Shown here in pieces: positions 54,722 to 64,000 of a DNA stretch of 64,000 nt. The stretch comes from Gracilaria gracilis (taxonomy: Eukaryota > Rhodophyta > Florideophyceae > Gracilariales > Gracilariaceae), in contig JARGSG010000036.1 in assembly GCA_030374805.1 (NCBI GenBank), forward strand, positions 434,001-498,000, written 5' to 3'. The notes under the pieces are model-generated. The model was given only the letters and a program-made list of their open reading frames with translations. It did not search any database and was not told the DNA's origin. The translations under genes and the position numbers were made by a program. Numbering within the stretch: position 1 is the stretch's first letter; every line of letters begins with the position of its first letter.

Positions 54722-55532
54722 TCGGACTCATCCAGTCCTCAATCCCCCCAAACAACGCGTCAAATTCTTCGTATTCGATCCGATCATATGCCCCGTTGTT
54801 CACATCCTTCAAGTACTGCAACGTGTCTCTGTTCAGGTGACACCCGTCCCCGAGAGCAACCTGAACGGGATTCAGAACCGTCTGCGCCGCACGAAGCACC
54901 GGTCGCTTCGCCGACCCTATCACATGCTCCACGAAAATGTGTCTGCCGCCACGCCGCAGCACGCGCATGATTTCCTGCAGCGCCGCTTTTGGCGAGCGCA
55001 CCGAGCACAATGTCAGCGTCGTGATCACCACATCGCAGCTCTCGTCGTCGAGCGGCAGCTGCTCACACACGCCCTCCTTGAGCGTCAGCTGCACTCCGTG
55101 CAACCGCGCCTTCTCTTGTGCGTAGCGCCACATAAACTTGTTCGGTTCGATGCCAATCAGCTTTACGTCCTTCGGCATGTAGCGTATGTTCGGGCCTGTT
55201 CCCATTCCTATGTCCACCACCGTGCTGCCGTCAGCGATTGCGCCAAACAGCGCTTGTTTCCTCTCTGCTATCAGCGCTTCGTACGACTTCATTCCGTACT
55301 CCATCGCGCGCGAAAACGCCTCCTTCATCAGCCGGTCGAGCATGGTGCTGGCGTCTTCGAATGAGTGCGCTCGTGCTGCGTGCGCGTTCACAGCAGTGGA
55401 GACGAGCACCGGTAGCGCTACTTTGCACAGAGAGCGACGCGAAAGTCTAACCAGCTTCGTTTTGCTTGTCCGAGGCGACTGCCCTCCGCGCATACCGCAG
55501 CACACCGTAATAAACGCTTCGCCCCGAGACAT
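54687..55532 (-). CDS. Class I SAM-dependent methyltransferase (UbiE/METTL7-like)
   Basis: A 281-residue protein. The SAM-binding motif I is TVVDIGMGTGPNIRYMP, followed by KLIGIEPNKFMWRYAQEKA (motif II acidic end). LPLDDESCDVVITTLTLCSV is the motif IV region, and IMRVLRRGGRHIFVEHVIGS is the post-motif strand typical of UbiE/METTL7-type enzymes. The N-terminal ~55 residues (MSRGEAFITVCCGMRGGQSP, then Arg/Ser-rich, then an Ala-rich hydrophobic run) look like a bipartite plastid or thylakoid-lumen-type targeting sequence. The substrate cannot be told from sequence. Its 3' end overlaps the YkgJ-type gene on the other strand. Confidence 0.85.
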   Translation of the reverse strand: MSRGEAFITVCCGMRGGQSPRTSKTKLVRLSRRSLCKVALPVLVSTAVNAHAARAHSFEDASTMLDRLMKEAFSRAMEYGMKSYEALIAERKQALFGAIADGSTVVDIGMGTGPNIRYMPKDVKLIGIEPNKFMWRYAQEKARLHGVQLTLKEGVCEQLPLDDESCDVVITTLTLCSVRSPKAALQEIMRVLRRGGRHIFVEHVIGSAKRPVLRAAQTVLNPVQVALGDGCHLNRDTLQYLKDVNNGAYDRIEYEEFDALFGGIEDWMSPIKSHVAGFVVK

Positions 55533-56132
55533 TTCGTTTTGGACAGATTCCTAAACGCAGTGCGAATGGAGAGAGCTACAGTAAACCTTGCGCGGAAAGG
55601 AAGCTTACCGTACAGCCGTATCTTGCGAGCAACACACTCTTGCCGTATCTAGACTGTATGTTGCGAGGGGAGGAAGAGGAGCTTGCGGCTGCATGCACTC
55701 ATCTCATGTGTGAACAAGGCAGATCACGCTTTATCCAAATGCAACGAGTAATCTAAATTTATAAACAGCGCTCCTTATCCGCGCACCTTGGCGTTGGCAC
55801 CAACATTTATGGTGGCTTCGAGCACTTGTTCGGGAAGTTTCGTAAGAACGGGGCCACAACTATAACGACGCATGACAAACTTCACGAAGAAGATGTCATG
55901 AATCGGGCGCATTCTGTCGCAATATCCCCAAGTTGATTTTGCGTTGGTTCAGACCGAGCATGAGCACACCAATGCGATCAGTCGTTCTGATTAACGCGAG
56001 CAGTCGTTCTGATTAACGCGAGAAGACACGCTTGCTAGCAGTTGTACACTGCTTTCAGCAAATGCGGATGCTCTCGACCCGCCGGGCCGCGCAGTGCATC
56101 ACCTTTTGTAGTCGCAACCAAATGTTGTTCTC
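55533..56132. other. Intergenic region with a 22-bp tandem duplication
   Basis: No gene is recognised. CAGTCGTTCTGATTAACGCGAG, a 22-base unit, occurs twice without change at 55979-56000 and 56001-56022. Confidence 0.6.
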
Positions 56133-57406
56133 CTAATTCTGCTTCACGAGTTGAATCACGTCTTCGTCCCACAGCACGTGTTCCTTTCCGCACTTTTGCG
56201 GGTTGAACTTTGTGCTTTTGCCCCACACAAGGGCGAACTTGAGCTCGTCTTCAAGCGTCTTGTGGATTCGGCGGCAGAAAGCGGCCACCGTACGCTGTCG
56301 TTCCTCGTTCTTGAGGATTACGGGTTCTGCAAAGTCAACGACAGTTACACCCTTTGGCTTGGTGTAGATTCGGACGAGCTTAAGGTCATCCCAAATGGTC
56401 TCCAACAGACCATCAATGTTCCACTGCAGTCCACCGCTGATGGGCACATAGCGATCCATTCGATGATAGAGTTCTAGTTCCTCCATGCTAATTTTGTCAA
56501 TCATGTTGACCACGTACAAGGCGGGTACATACCTTCGATTGCCTTCAATAACGTCAATGATCTCATCAATTGTGCTGTTTGAAGATGAATGACAGTGATG
56601 TGAAGGTGGGAGGGAATATGTCAGTGGCTCTTTTCTCGCATGGCGTACAAGACCAATCGATAGCATGGCTGCGACAAAAGTATAGGGTACGAAAAAGTAC
56701 ATGTTGGCTGATTGTGATGAGACAACAATTAAACTTACCATTCTCCACGTACCACGAAATCAGCGTTGTGAATTCTGTACTCGGCGCACACGCTCTTGAT
56801 AGTTTCTAGGTTGAGCTCGGTTTGAACAGCAGAGGAAAACGAAATGCCGCCACGATCTTTGCGCCTGTAAATGACGGGAGGGGGCTGTTTGTTGAGTCGA
56901 ATTCCAAAGCCCTCAAGCTCCTTCTCGATAATTCGCTTGTGGCTGGCCGGCTTTGACGCGTCCAACACGATGAGGATAAGATCGCACGATCGCGCGACAG
57001 CAATGACTTGACGGCCGCGACCCTTTCCATCCTTTGCGCCCTCAATAATTCCAGGGAGGTCCAGCAGCTGAATCTTTGCGCCGTTATAGTACAACATGCC
57101 CGGGATGCATGTAAGCGTTGTGAACTCGTACGCGGCGGCCACACTATGCTGTCCGGTGAGAAGCGTGAGCAGCGAGGACTTTCCAACAGACGGGAATCCG
57201 ATGAGACCGACACGTGCATCACCGGTCTTGGGCACCTCAAAGCCGTCGCCGCCGCCGCCGCCGCCCTTGGGCGGCGCAATGAGCTCGCGACGCAGCTTTG
57301 CCAGCTTTGCCTTGAGAATGCCCAGATGCTGCGACGTGGCCTTGTTCTTCTGCGTGCGCGCCATCTCGGCCTCAATCTCGTCGATCTTGGCGAGTGTAGC
57401 CGCCAT
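56133..57406 (-). CDS. DRG1: DRG1 developmentally regulated GTP-binding protein, two exons
   Basis: DRG1 is a conserved Obg-like translational GTPase acting on ribosomes with a DFRP partner. Exons are 57406-56739 and 56574-56133 (369 residues, close to human DRG1). The 164-bp intron has GTAAGT and a CTTCAAACAG acceptor, and the join is in frame. Seen in order: the N-terminal helices [20 protein letters not shown], a Gly-rich linker, G1 [12 protein letters not shown]3 [21 protein letters not shown]4 as [24 protein letters not shown], and the TGS domain with [20 protein letters not shown] to [11 protein letters not shown]. The overall match is to DRG1, not DRG2 ([19 protein letters not shown]). 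The G4 motif is normally NKxD; here Met replaces Lys. Confidence 0.95.
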
Positions 57407-57435
57407 ATTGGTGAGCTGAGCGTGGCGCAAATCGG

Positions 57436-57470
57436 GCGCGAGCAGCAGCAGCAGCAGCAGCAGCGGCGGC
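57436..57470. repeat. Short GCA/GCG trinucleotide repeat
   Basis: An AGC/GGC run just upstream of the DRG1 start codon, within its presumed 5' UTR. Confidence 0.7.
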
Positions 57471-58120
57471 GGCAACGAGCAGCGCGGCGTGTGTAAGTAA
57501 GTTACGGCGGAGAAAATAGAGAGGCGTACACCAAGCGGCGCAGAGAGGGCGACGCGGGACAAGCCGAGTGGGGCGGAGGAGCACAGCCTCGAGAGCAGAG
57601 GTGGCAGGCGCGAGTGTACCAACGGTAGAGGTATGTAGATAGTATGTACCGGCGGCGGGCGAGCATGGGACGCAGTATGACGGTGGAGCGACGCGCCGCG
57701 CGGGCTGTGAAATGCGTTGGTACCGTTGGTATCATACATACAGTGATTGGGGCGCAAAAAGGGCGGCTGTAATAATAACAAGTCAATAACGCGCCGCTGC
57801 CGCGGTGCCGCCGGCGGCCGTTTTCATTTTTTTTTTCTGGTGCTAAGAGGGCTAACCACAGCTACAAGCCAAGAGTGCGTCAAAGCTGACGGCGCCCGCG
57901 AGGCGCGCGGCGCTCTCCCTGTTTGACACTTGATGTGTGCGGCGGCGGCGGTGGCGCGAGCGGGCGGCGGCAGCAATGGCGGCAGCGGCAGCGGCAGCGG
58001 CAGCGGCGCAGTCGAGCGTTAGCTGGCGCAGTGACGTGTGCGCGCACGCGCGCTCGACAGCAACAGTAAAGCGCGAACAAAACAAAACGGCCGTTTTACA
58101 GCTCAGCTACTTGGGGCAAC

Positions 58121-58141
58121 AATAGCAGCAGCAGCAGCAGC

Positions 58142-58196
<55 letters not shown>
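58121..58196. repeat. CAG trinucleotide repeat next to CP12
   Basis: About 25 near-perfect CAG units with one CGG interruption. They end two bases before the CP12 stop codon, so on the sense strand a CTG repeat starts the CP12 3' UTR. A second, shorter GGC/GCA run lies at 57960-58008. Confidence 0.9.
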
Positions 58197-58198
58197 GG

Positions 58199-58547
58199 CT
58201 AATTGTCGTAGACGCGACACTCGTCAGCCTCTGGCGAGTCCTCGCAGTACTCGTCCAGCGGGTCGACCTTGCCCTTGGCCACCTTCATGTGGGAGGCCTC
58301 TGCCTCCAGCTCCTCCACCACGTCCCAGGCCAGCGCGGCCTCCTTGGAGTTGCGGCCAAACTTTGACGTAGCCTCCTCGGCCTTCTTGATCTCCTCCTGG
58401 ATCTTCACCTGGATGGTTTCCAGGTTCATGAGCACGCACGCGCGACGCGCAGGCGCAACGCGCACGCACGCAGCACCGCGGAACGCAGAGCACTGGGGGG
58501 GGGGGAGCGGCACGGGGGAGTCAGTCAGTCAGTACGCGGCGGCGGCG

Positions 58548-58578
<31 letters not shown>

Positions 58579-58648
58579 GAGCGCTTACCTTTGCAGCGAC
58601 GGGCACGCGCGCGCGCGCGGGCAGCGAGAGCGACGACACAAAAGCCAT
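58199..58648 (-). CDS. CP12: Plastid CP12, two exons, without the N-terminal cysteine pair
   Basis: CP12 is a small, disordered, redox-controlled linker that ties GAPDH and phosphoribulokinase into an inactive complex in the dark. Exons are 58648-58589 and 58492-58199 (117 residues), joined in frame across a 96-bp GT-AG intron that contains a GCC repeat. The transit peptide spans both exons: MAFVSSLSLPARARVPVAAK with an early Phe, then a Cys/Arg/Ala-rich stretch to about residue 41. The core AWDVVEEL (75-82) with EASH, and the C-terminal YCEDSPEADECRVYDN (102-117) with C103 and C112, are conserved. In the usual place of the N-terminal Cys pair it has EEATSKFGRNSKEAAL, with no Cys. The C-terminal, GAPDH-binding pair is intact. 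Confidence 0.9.
58530..58580. repeat. GGC repeat inside the CP12 intron
   Basis: An almost pure run of GGC within the 96-bp intron. On the sense strand it is GCC-rich, just after the GTAAGC donor. Confidence 0.85.
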
Positions 58649-58922
58649 GACGACGGAAGGGCGGCGCGGAAGAAGAGCGGGGCGCGTGGTGGCGGCGGAG
58701 GCGGTGGCGGTAGCGGAGGCGGTGGCGGTAGCGGTGGTGGTGGCGGCGGCGGTGGTGGTGGTGGTGGTTGCGCGGCGGGTGACACAAAACGGCGGAACGA
58801 AGACGCCGACAAGCAGCGCGCAAAAGAGATATATGTTGTGCAGCGCGCAGAGCTCGCGGCGCGCGATCTCGCGCGCCAAGAAAGGGAGCGTGCCACGTGG
58901 GCCAGCGCGCGCACGTGCGAGC

Positions 58923-58955
58923 ACACAACACACACACACACACACACACACACGC
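58923..58955. repeat. CA dinucleotide microsatellite
   Basis: About 14 CA units in the GC-rich interval between CP12 and the zinc-finger gene. The surrounding 58650-59440 is GC-rich and open in all frames but shows no conserved domain. Confidence 0.9.
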
Positions 58956-59300
58956 GCGCGGTTGGCGCACGCGCGGCCGGCGCACGCGCGAAGCACGCGC
59001 ACGCGCCGCCGCGCGGAACATACGCGTTCGCGCCGTGTGGCGCGTGCCAAAACGCACACGCGTTCGCAGCAGCGCGGCGTGGCAGCGTGCGCGCGCCGCA
59101 GGCGGCGACGCTTCTTGCTGCGCCACGCGCCCGCGCATCCCCCCGGCGTTCACCGCAATGCTTCCCCGTCGCACGCGCCGCCGCTGCCGCGCGCCTCCGC
59201 TCCATGTCCGTCCCCCTCCTACTCCCCCTCCGCCTGCGCTGCTGATCGCTGTCCGCCCACCGCCCCCGCGGATTACACTCAACTGCTTGTAATCATTTGC

Positions 59301-59307
59301 TATAAAT
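59301..59307 (+). promoter_or_regulatory. TATA-like box upstream of the C2H2 gene
   Basis: TATAAAT, 139 bp before the ATG at 59446, standing out in otherwise C-rich sequence. Inference from position and sequence only. Confidence 0.4.
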
Positions 59308-59445
59308 TGGCTTCCCCTCCCCGCCCGTCGCCACTTCCCATCTGCTCCCTCCCATCGCATCAGCCTCCTCACTACTCCTCTCCCCCTCCCCCTCCCACCC
59401 AACCACCTCACCCTCTCTCCTCTCCCCCACTCCCATACTGCAAAC

Positions 59446-60156
59446 ATGTTTTTCTGCTCGCTGTGCGGCGCGCAGTTCGCCTCCCGCGCCGAGCGCGACT
59501 CGCATGAAATCATGCTGCATTACGCCGCGCGCGGCATGACGCCCACCAGCTCGGGCGCCTCCTTTCTGGACGGCGGCTACAAGAGCTCATCGGCGCGCGA
59601 GCAATCGTCGCACCCGCGCCAAGAAGCGCCCCCCTCCTCCTCGCGTCAGCACGCGTCGTCGCGACGCGACGCCGCGCCACGTCAGCGCACAGACGGTTCC
59701 GATCAGCCGCGCCGAACAAAGCAATCGGGCTCTCGCCAAAGCGCCTCCTCAGCCGCGGCGCACACTACCTCCTCCAGCGACGCGCCGCGTCACGCGCCGC
59801 CCGCGTCGTCGGCGTCGGCGTTGGCGTCGGCGTCGTCGTCGTCGTCGCCCAAGTCGTCGTCGTCGCCCAAGTCGTCTTCGTCGCCCAAGTCGTCGGCGTC
59901 GGCGTCGGCGTCTGGCGCGTCGCGTGCGCGCGTGAGCTCGGGGGCGGCGGGCAGTGAGAGCGGCAGCGGCGAGGCGTTACGCCACTCGTGCTCGGTGTGC
60001 TCGGCCAAGTTCACTCGCCCCAGCCACATGCGCGCGCACGTGAACAACGTGCACAACAAGCTGCGCCCGTTCGCGTGCAGCATCTGCGGCAAGACGTTCG
60101 GCTGGGCGCAGAGTCTGGTGCGGCACAAGCGCGTGGTGCACAACGGCGCGCGCTGA
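59446..60156 (+). CDS. C2H2 zinc-finger protein, three fingers, split N- and C-terminal
   Basis: A 236-residue protein. Finger 1 is at the very N-terminus (CSLCGAQFASRAERDSHEIM, residues 4-25). A ~155-residue linker follows, rich in Ser, Ala, Arg and Gln, with repeated SSSSPK units encoded by a TCG-type repeat (59828-59900). Two tandem fingers close the protein: CSVCSAKFTRPSHMRAHVNN (182-203) and CSICGKTFGWAQSLVRHKRV (211-232), joined by HNKLRPFA, close to the TGEKPF-type linker. A DNA-binding regulator is the likely role; its targets are unknown. The single frame is intact and is preceded by a pyrimidine-rich leader. Confidence 0.85.
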   Translation: MFFCSLCGAQFASRAERDSHEIMLHYAARGMTPTSSGASFLDGGYKSSSAREQSSHPRQEAPPSSSRQHASSRRDAAPRQRTDGSDQPRRTKQSGSRQSASSAAAHTTSSSDAPRHAPPASSASALASASSSSSPKSSSSPKSSSSPKSSASASASGASRARVSSGAAGSESGSGEALRHSCSVCSAKFTRPSHMRAHVNNVHNKLRPFACSICGKTFGWAQSLVRHKRVVHNGAR

Positions 60157-60187
60157 CGCAGGAGAGCACTCTGGGCTGCTACGCTGT

Positions 60188-60190
<3 letters not shown>

Positions 60191-60222
<32 letters not shown>
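60191..60222. repeat. GT dinucleotide microsatellite
   Basis: About 15 GT units in the 3' UTR region of the C2H2 gene. Confidence 0.9.
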
Positions 60223-60224
<2 letters not shown>

Positions 60225-61394
60225 GTGCGCGCTGCAAATGCTCCTCCGCACTAAATTTATCGGCGTGAAGGGGCTTTTTTCGCGCGCTTACAAGCTCTTA
60301 CAAGCGCCGGCATATGCGCCTGCCACAAATTCCAGCCATTAAGCTGCAACGCATCATGTAAGCCTCTCGCATGCCACGGCAACGTTAAGTTAATCATACT
60401 GTATATATATGTCTACACGACATTTAGTGACACTATCAGAGCTCTACACTTGGGCCTAGTGCGCCAAAACTGTGAAGATTGTCATTAGCATGTATGACAT
60501 TAAACAGCTTTTGAGACAACACTTTCATTCACTCCGCACTTCGCTTCCACCATCTCGCGTTATTCAATTAATTCTTTCTGCTCTGTCCGTGTGTGTAAGT
60601 GCTTCCCGGTACTAGTGCTCATCCATCTACAATTATCCGTCTACCAACGGTACCAACGCTACCCTTTGATTCGCCACCAATTTTTGGTGCCTGTCAAATT
60701 TGCTGCCTGTCTGCCTTCAACATTTCCCATTAAACTACACCCAACCGAAACTGAATCAACCTGGTTGACCGACGTCGCTCTCGCCAAGTTTGCTGTGTGC
60801 TGCTGTCCCGCTGCGCATGCGAAAAAATGTAAACAAACATCGTCTTGTCAATGATTATTATCGTGCCACAAATCAGCTGCAGTCGTTCATATAGATAGCA
60901 GTAGCTCTCGGTTTTTACCCTTCATGCCACACACATCATGTTTCTAATCATTGCTTGGTCTCAATTGAAGGACAACCCAACACGTAGATACCTCTCTAGT
61001 AGATAATTGATGCCTAATGTCATACATTTGGACACAGCGCACTTGTCAATCCATGTTTGCCAACGATGAAACATAATTTCTTCGGAAAAAAAATTTCGGG
61101 TAACTTTTCTATTTTTACTCCATTTGCAATCCATTTCTCCATCGCATCACCCCCTGTGATCACCTCAAACATCTCCCGCTACCTACAGTAGTAGATCTTC
61201 GACTGAATGACTGTGGAAACTCGAGTACACCGAATGATTGCGTAGAAATATATTAGATACGTTTCAACAAAGCAAACAATAAGTTTACTCAATAAATTCT
61301 CAATTATTGTATAACAAACCAAATACAGATAGTTCCATGCAAAACACACTGCAAATGCGTAGTGATCATACTATGCATTCAATACCGTCGAACC
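60223..61394. other. Non-coding interval
   Basis: Moderately AT-rich sequence with only short frames. The longest (60591-60854) has no protein-like features. It marks the right edge of the gene island. Confidence 0.5.
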
Positions 61395-62368
61395 TCAACG
61401 ATCCAATGTTTCATCATCCGACCCTGCAGTACGAAGCTTCATACTCAAACGGTGCGGGCGTTTTCTGCGGTACTTTTGTCGCGTTAAACACCTTTTCTTC
61501 ACACTATTTTCCCCAATTTTGTAGAGCCTTGTCTCTACTTTTCCATAAAAATCCCCATCCTTCATTCGAAGTAAATGATCCTTAATACGCGCGCTTGTTA
61601 GTCTACAGCATACATAAAAAATTAAATCATATATGTTCCATCTATATTTCAGCGACAGTATAGACCATAATCCAAACATTATTCCAAAATAATTTTTCAC
61701 GAGAATTTTATCGGAAGATATGCGCTTATTTTCGCATTCTTTTTCCCTTGATAAATGCCCTAATCTTGGCTTTCTCTTTGGGTGTATAGCTCGGCAAAAT
61801 TCTTTCAATCCTTGGTACCTTTTGTCACAAAGTACCGCCAAATAGTTCGAAAAGTTTTCACATAAATCTCCAGTATCCATAATGTCCTCTTCATATTCTA
61901 CCTTTTGTAAAGTTCATTTTTGGAAGGCTTCAAAATTGTCGTAAAAAATATCCACATCAGATTTTGAACCAGGGTAGTGATATGTTTCAAAAACTTCCAA
62001 TTTATTTCGTATAACCGACACTTCGGTTTTATAGCCGTAGAGCTTATGCTTCCCGCTAAAATATTTTTTAGCTTCCTTCTAAGAACCCCCTAAGCGGTGA
62101 GACTGTTGAAATTTAACGTCTGTGGCGTAATATGCGCATCTGTATTTGAAAAAGGTTTTCTTTCTTTTACCAATTTTGAAATAAGCCATTTTTTCAATTC
62201 CTCGGTGACCATTGCATTGTACACGTGTAGAGCCATCATTCGAATAAATTTTGTAATCAATCTTCGAAGGTTGGCGTTTTGAAAGTGAAAATTGTGGAGC
62301 AACGCCTTTGGCGGGAAAAGCGCAGGCTCACGAAGACGTTCGGAATCTTTCCCTCGACAGGGCAGCAC
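61395..62368 (-). pseudogene. DDE_Tnp_4-type transposase remnant
   Basis: The minus-strand frame 61880-61395 carries the C-terminal half of a DDE transposase: LCDKRYQGLKEF, KECENKRISSDKILVKNYFG, IMFGLWSILSLKYRWNIYDL and CCRLTSARIKDHLLRMKDGD. These match the family's ISSDRVIVENxFGR...LWxILSxKYRW...YDxIFxxCxxLTNxH blocks, although the catalytic Glu position reads Lys. A second frame (62368-62090, MALHVYNAMVTEELKKWLIS) may be its N-terminal end. The segment with the first two Asp is not found, so the copy is deleted or badly decayed. It differs from the transposase at 3.3-4.3 kb. Confidence 0.65.
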
Positions 62369-63179
62369 AGCGAACGGAGCACTCCAGGAATGACACAGCT
62401 AAGCCGGGTGTAAATCCGAGGTCAAACCACCACGACAAGCGTCGGGGCGTTAGGCTGATTAGTAGTCGGTAGAGATCCACGTGTTCACACGCTCACGAGA
62501 TGAGTCCTCGAAAGAGAGTAGCACGGCAACGACAAGATGTCGGAAACGGGCCACTGGGAACAGGGCAAAAAGGCAAACCCAAAAAGGGGAGAAAGCAAAC
62601 CACCAGAGTGGGGAAAAGAGAGAGAGAATAAAGCAAACCCAATACAGGGGCGAGTATACGACAATAGGTCGGAACGAGACACACAAATAGTGGTTATACT
62701 CTGAGCGCCACAAGGGTGGGTAACTATACGTGAACAATGCAGTCGTCACTCCACTTGGAGGTGAACAATCCGCGAAGGCGAGATAGTTAGAGCCAGAAGC
62801 CCTTGCTCGGCAAGGGGCAGTTTACTTGGAGGTGCGGTGCTCAACCCTCTAAGTACTGAGCTAGGCGCACCACTGACAGTGGGTGCGCCGGGCAAAATAA
62901 TCTATAAAATATCTAAGTCAATACAGCAATGCTGGGTGCACTGCTTCTGGCATATCCATGCTACACGTGTGCTATTCACACCCGCTAAGCGGCGCCTCGA
63001 GCCGTGCAATCCACGTGTACATGTGTGGAAATTACCTCAGCGAGGCGACACGCTAATGGCGGTGTAGCTCATATATATCTACTAGCGCATGATGCGGAAA
63101 TTAACTAAGTACCTCAAATCGCCTCCAAGGAGTGTTGTCCTTCATATCCCCCTCCTTAAGAGTGAGCCACGCCGTCGCG

Positions 63180-64000
63180 ATGGCGGGTCGAACTCCCAAC
63201 CGTGGGCATAAAAGCGCATCCCCGAAGTCTTCGGATTCCATCTCGCCTCGCGAAGATCAAGTCACTACCACTCGACAGTGCAAACCTCGCTCCAGCGACG
63301 ATCAATCCTGTTCACAACAGTCTTCAACTCGCTCTCGCGGTGGTACTACCAACCTTCCCGTTCCTCGAGTGCCTCGCGCGATGAGCGGTCAACCTCCTAA
63401 CTCGGGATACTTCTCCGGATTTCGTTCCGTGCCTCTTCCGCAAAGCGGCAATGCTTCTGGGGCGTCCCAGGGTCTCAACGCCAGTGGCGGGCACATTCTC
63501 CCTCCGGGGCAGCAGCCCCATGGTCACGTCATGCATGACGTGCCGTGGCCTTCCTACGACGAGCTAGTCGGGCTGAACCCTCGCGTTCACGCGCACATCA
63601 TCCGGACTGCTCCGTGGTTTCATCCTACAGCCGTTTTCAACGAGGAGTTTATCGTGTCGTATGCGGACGGTACTGATCGCCTTCCCGGAATCTTCCGGCG
63701 TTCGTCACCACCTCGTGGGATTGGCGTCGACGGGTTGCCGTCCCTCCTCACGCAATCTTGCGGCGTTCCGGCGAGTCGCTGGCTTCCGCTCAGGCGGCAT
63801 TGGTTCGCTTGGACTATGCGCGGCAGAGCCGGGCGAACTTCGAGTTCCCAATTCCTGATTCCATCAGCTTCGATCTCCGGTTGTACCGTACACAAGGCGA
63901 GATTTCGTATTGCGCCCGCTTGGCAGTGGTTGAGACTTACTCCTGGAGAGGACTTCCTAATGTACGCCAGGAGGCGGTGTGTTGGATTCATCCAATCATC
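63180..64000 (+). other. Basic, Ser/Pro-rich coding region running off the right edge
   Basis: It starts at an ATG (63180) in good context, with a basic, Ser/Gln-rich N-terminus (MAGRTPNRGHKSASPKSSDS). A more folded-looking part follows (WPSYDELVGLNPRVHAHIIR, FNEEFIVSYADG, further on RLDYARQSRANFEFPIPDSI). The style is that of the first protein of a retroelement, but no diagnostic domain lies within the window. The coding seems to be interrupted about once. The region 62400-63170 before it is non-coding and could be the element's leader or terminal repeat. Family unknown. Confidence 0.4.

Noticed and set aside
54468-55364. A 298-codon plus-strand frame
   Set aside because: It lies antisense to the well-supported methyltransferase and is explained by codon bias on the other strand.
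58269-59507. A 412-codon plus-strand frame and several long minus-strand frames in the same interval
   Set aside because: The sequence is over 70 % GC with simple repeats, so stops are rare in all frames. The plus frame runs antisense through CP12, and the translations are poly-Ala/Arg without domains.

Overview
The window looks like nuclear DNA of a photosynthetic eukaryote, most likely a primary-plastid alga and probably a red alga. It carries a plastid-type CP12 whose presequence looks like a simple transit peptide (no ER signal), an organellar gatB, a DRG1 GTPase and an SBDS-like protein. Introns are few, short and GT-AG. No bacterial operon, rRNA or CRISPR array is seen. The red-algal placing is inference; the eukaryotic, plastid-bearing nature is well supported.

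The window has two halves. From 1 to about 44.4 kb it is almost all mobile or decayed DNA. In order it holds a broken SPB1-like gene (42-1379), a broken DDE_Tnp_4 transposase (3.3-4.3 kb), a ~163-bp satellite (5.5-6.4 kb), a Crypton tyrosine recombinase (6.7-8.0 kb), a small RING gene (9.2 kb), a G-rich degenerate repeat field (9.8-10.8 kb), a Mutator-like transposase (12.5-15.2 kb), a decayed zinc-finger region and a GC-rich minisatellite (15.7-17.5 kb). Next is a piggyBac element flanked by TTAA (17903-26421) that carries a nested tyrosine-recombinase retroelement (21940-26184). It is followed by a PIF/Harbinger transposase (27.3-28.6 kb), a membrane-protein gene with about twelve SIM-like motifs split by a 415-bp MITE (28.65-31.6 kb), a second piggyBac element flanked by CTAG (33899-36733) and a Ty1/copia element with nearly identical LTRs and a 5-bp target duplication (37186-43602).

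From 44.5 to 60.2 kb the window is a compact, mostly intact gene island: double-SWIB protein, gatB (three exons), a decayed Tas-type aldo-keto reductase, a one-TM probable organellar protein, SBDS, a Ubl-Ubl protein, a YkgJ-type cysteine-cluster protein overlapping a class I methyltransferase tail to tail, DRG1 (two exons), CP12 (two exons) and a C2H2 zinc-finger protein. Base composition becomes strongly GC-rich from about 53.6 kb, with CAG, GGC and CA/GT microsatellites. After 60.2 kb the sequence returns to mobile DNA: a DDE transposase remnant and the start of an unidentified basic reading frame that runs off the right edge.

Several island genes have an organelle theme. CP12 regulates the Calvin cycle. 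GatB, the SWIB protein, the one-TM protein, the methyltransferase and the YkgJ protein all start with basic, Ser/Ala-rich, transit-like N-termini. SBDS (60S maturation), DRG1 (ribosome-associated GTPase) and the broken SPB1 (rRNA 2'-O-methylation) are translation-related but scattered, with no sign of a functional cluster.
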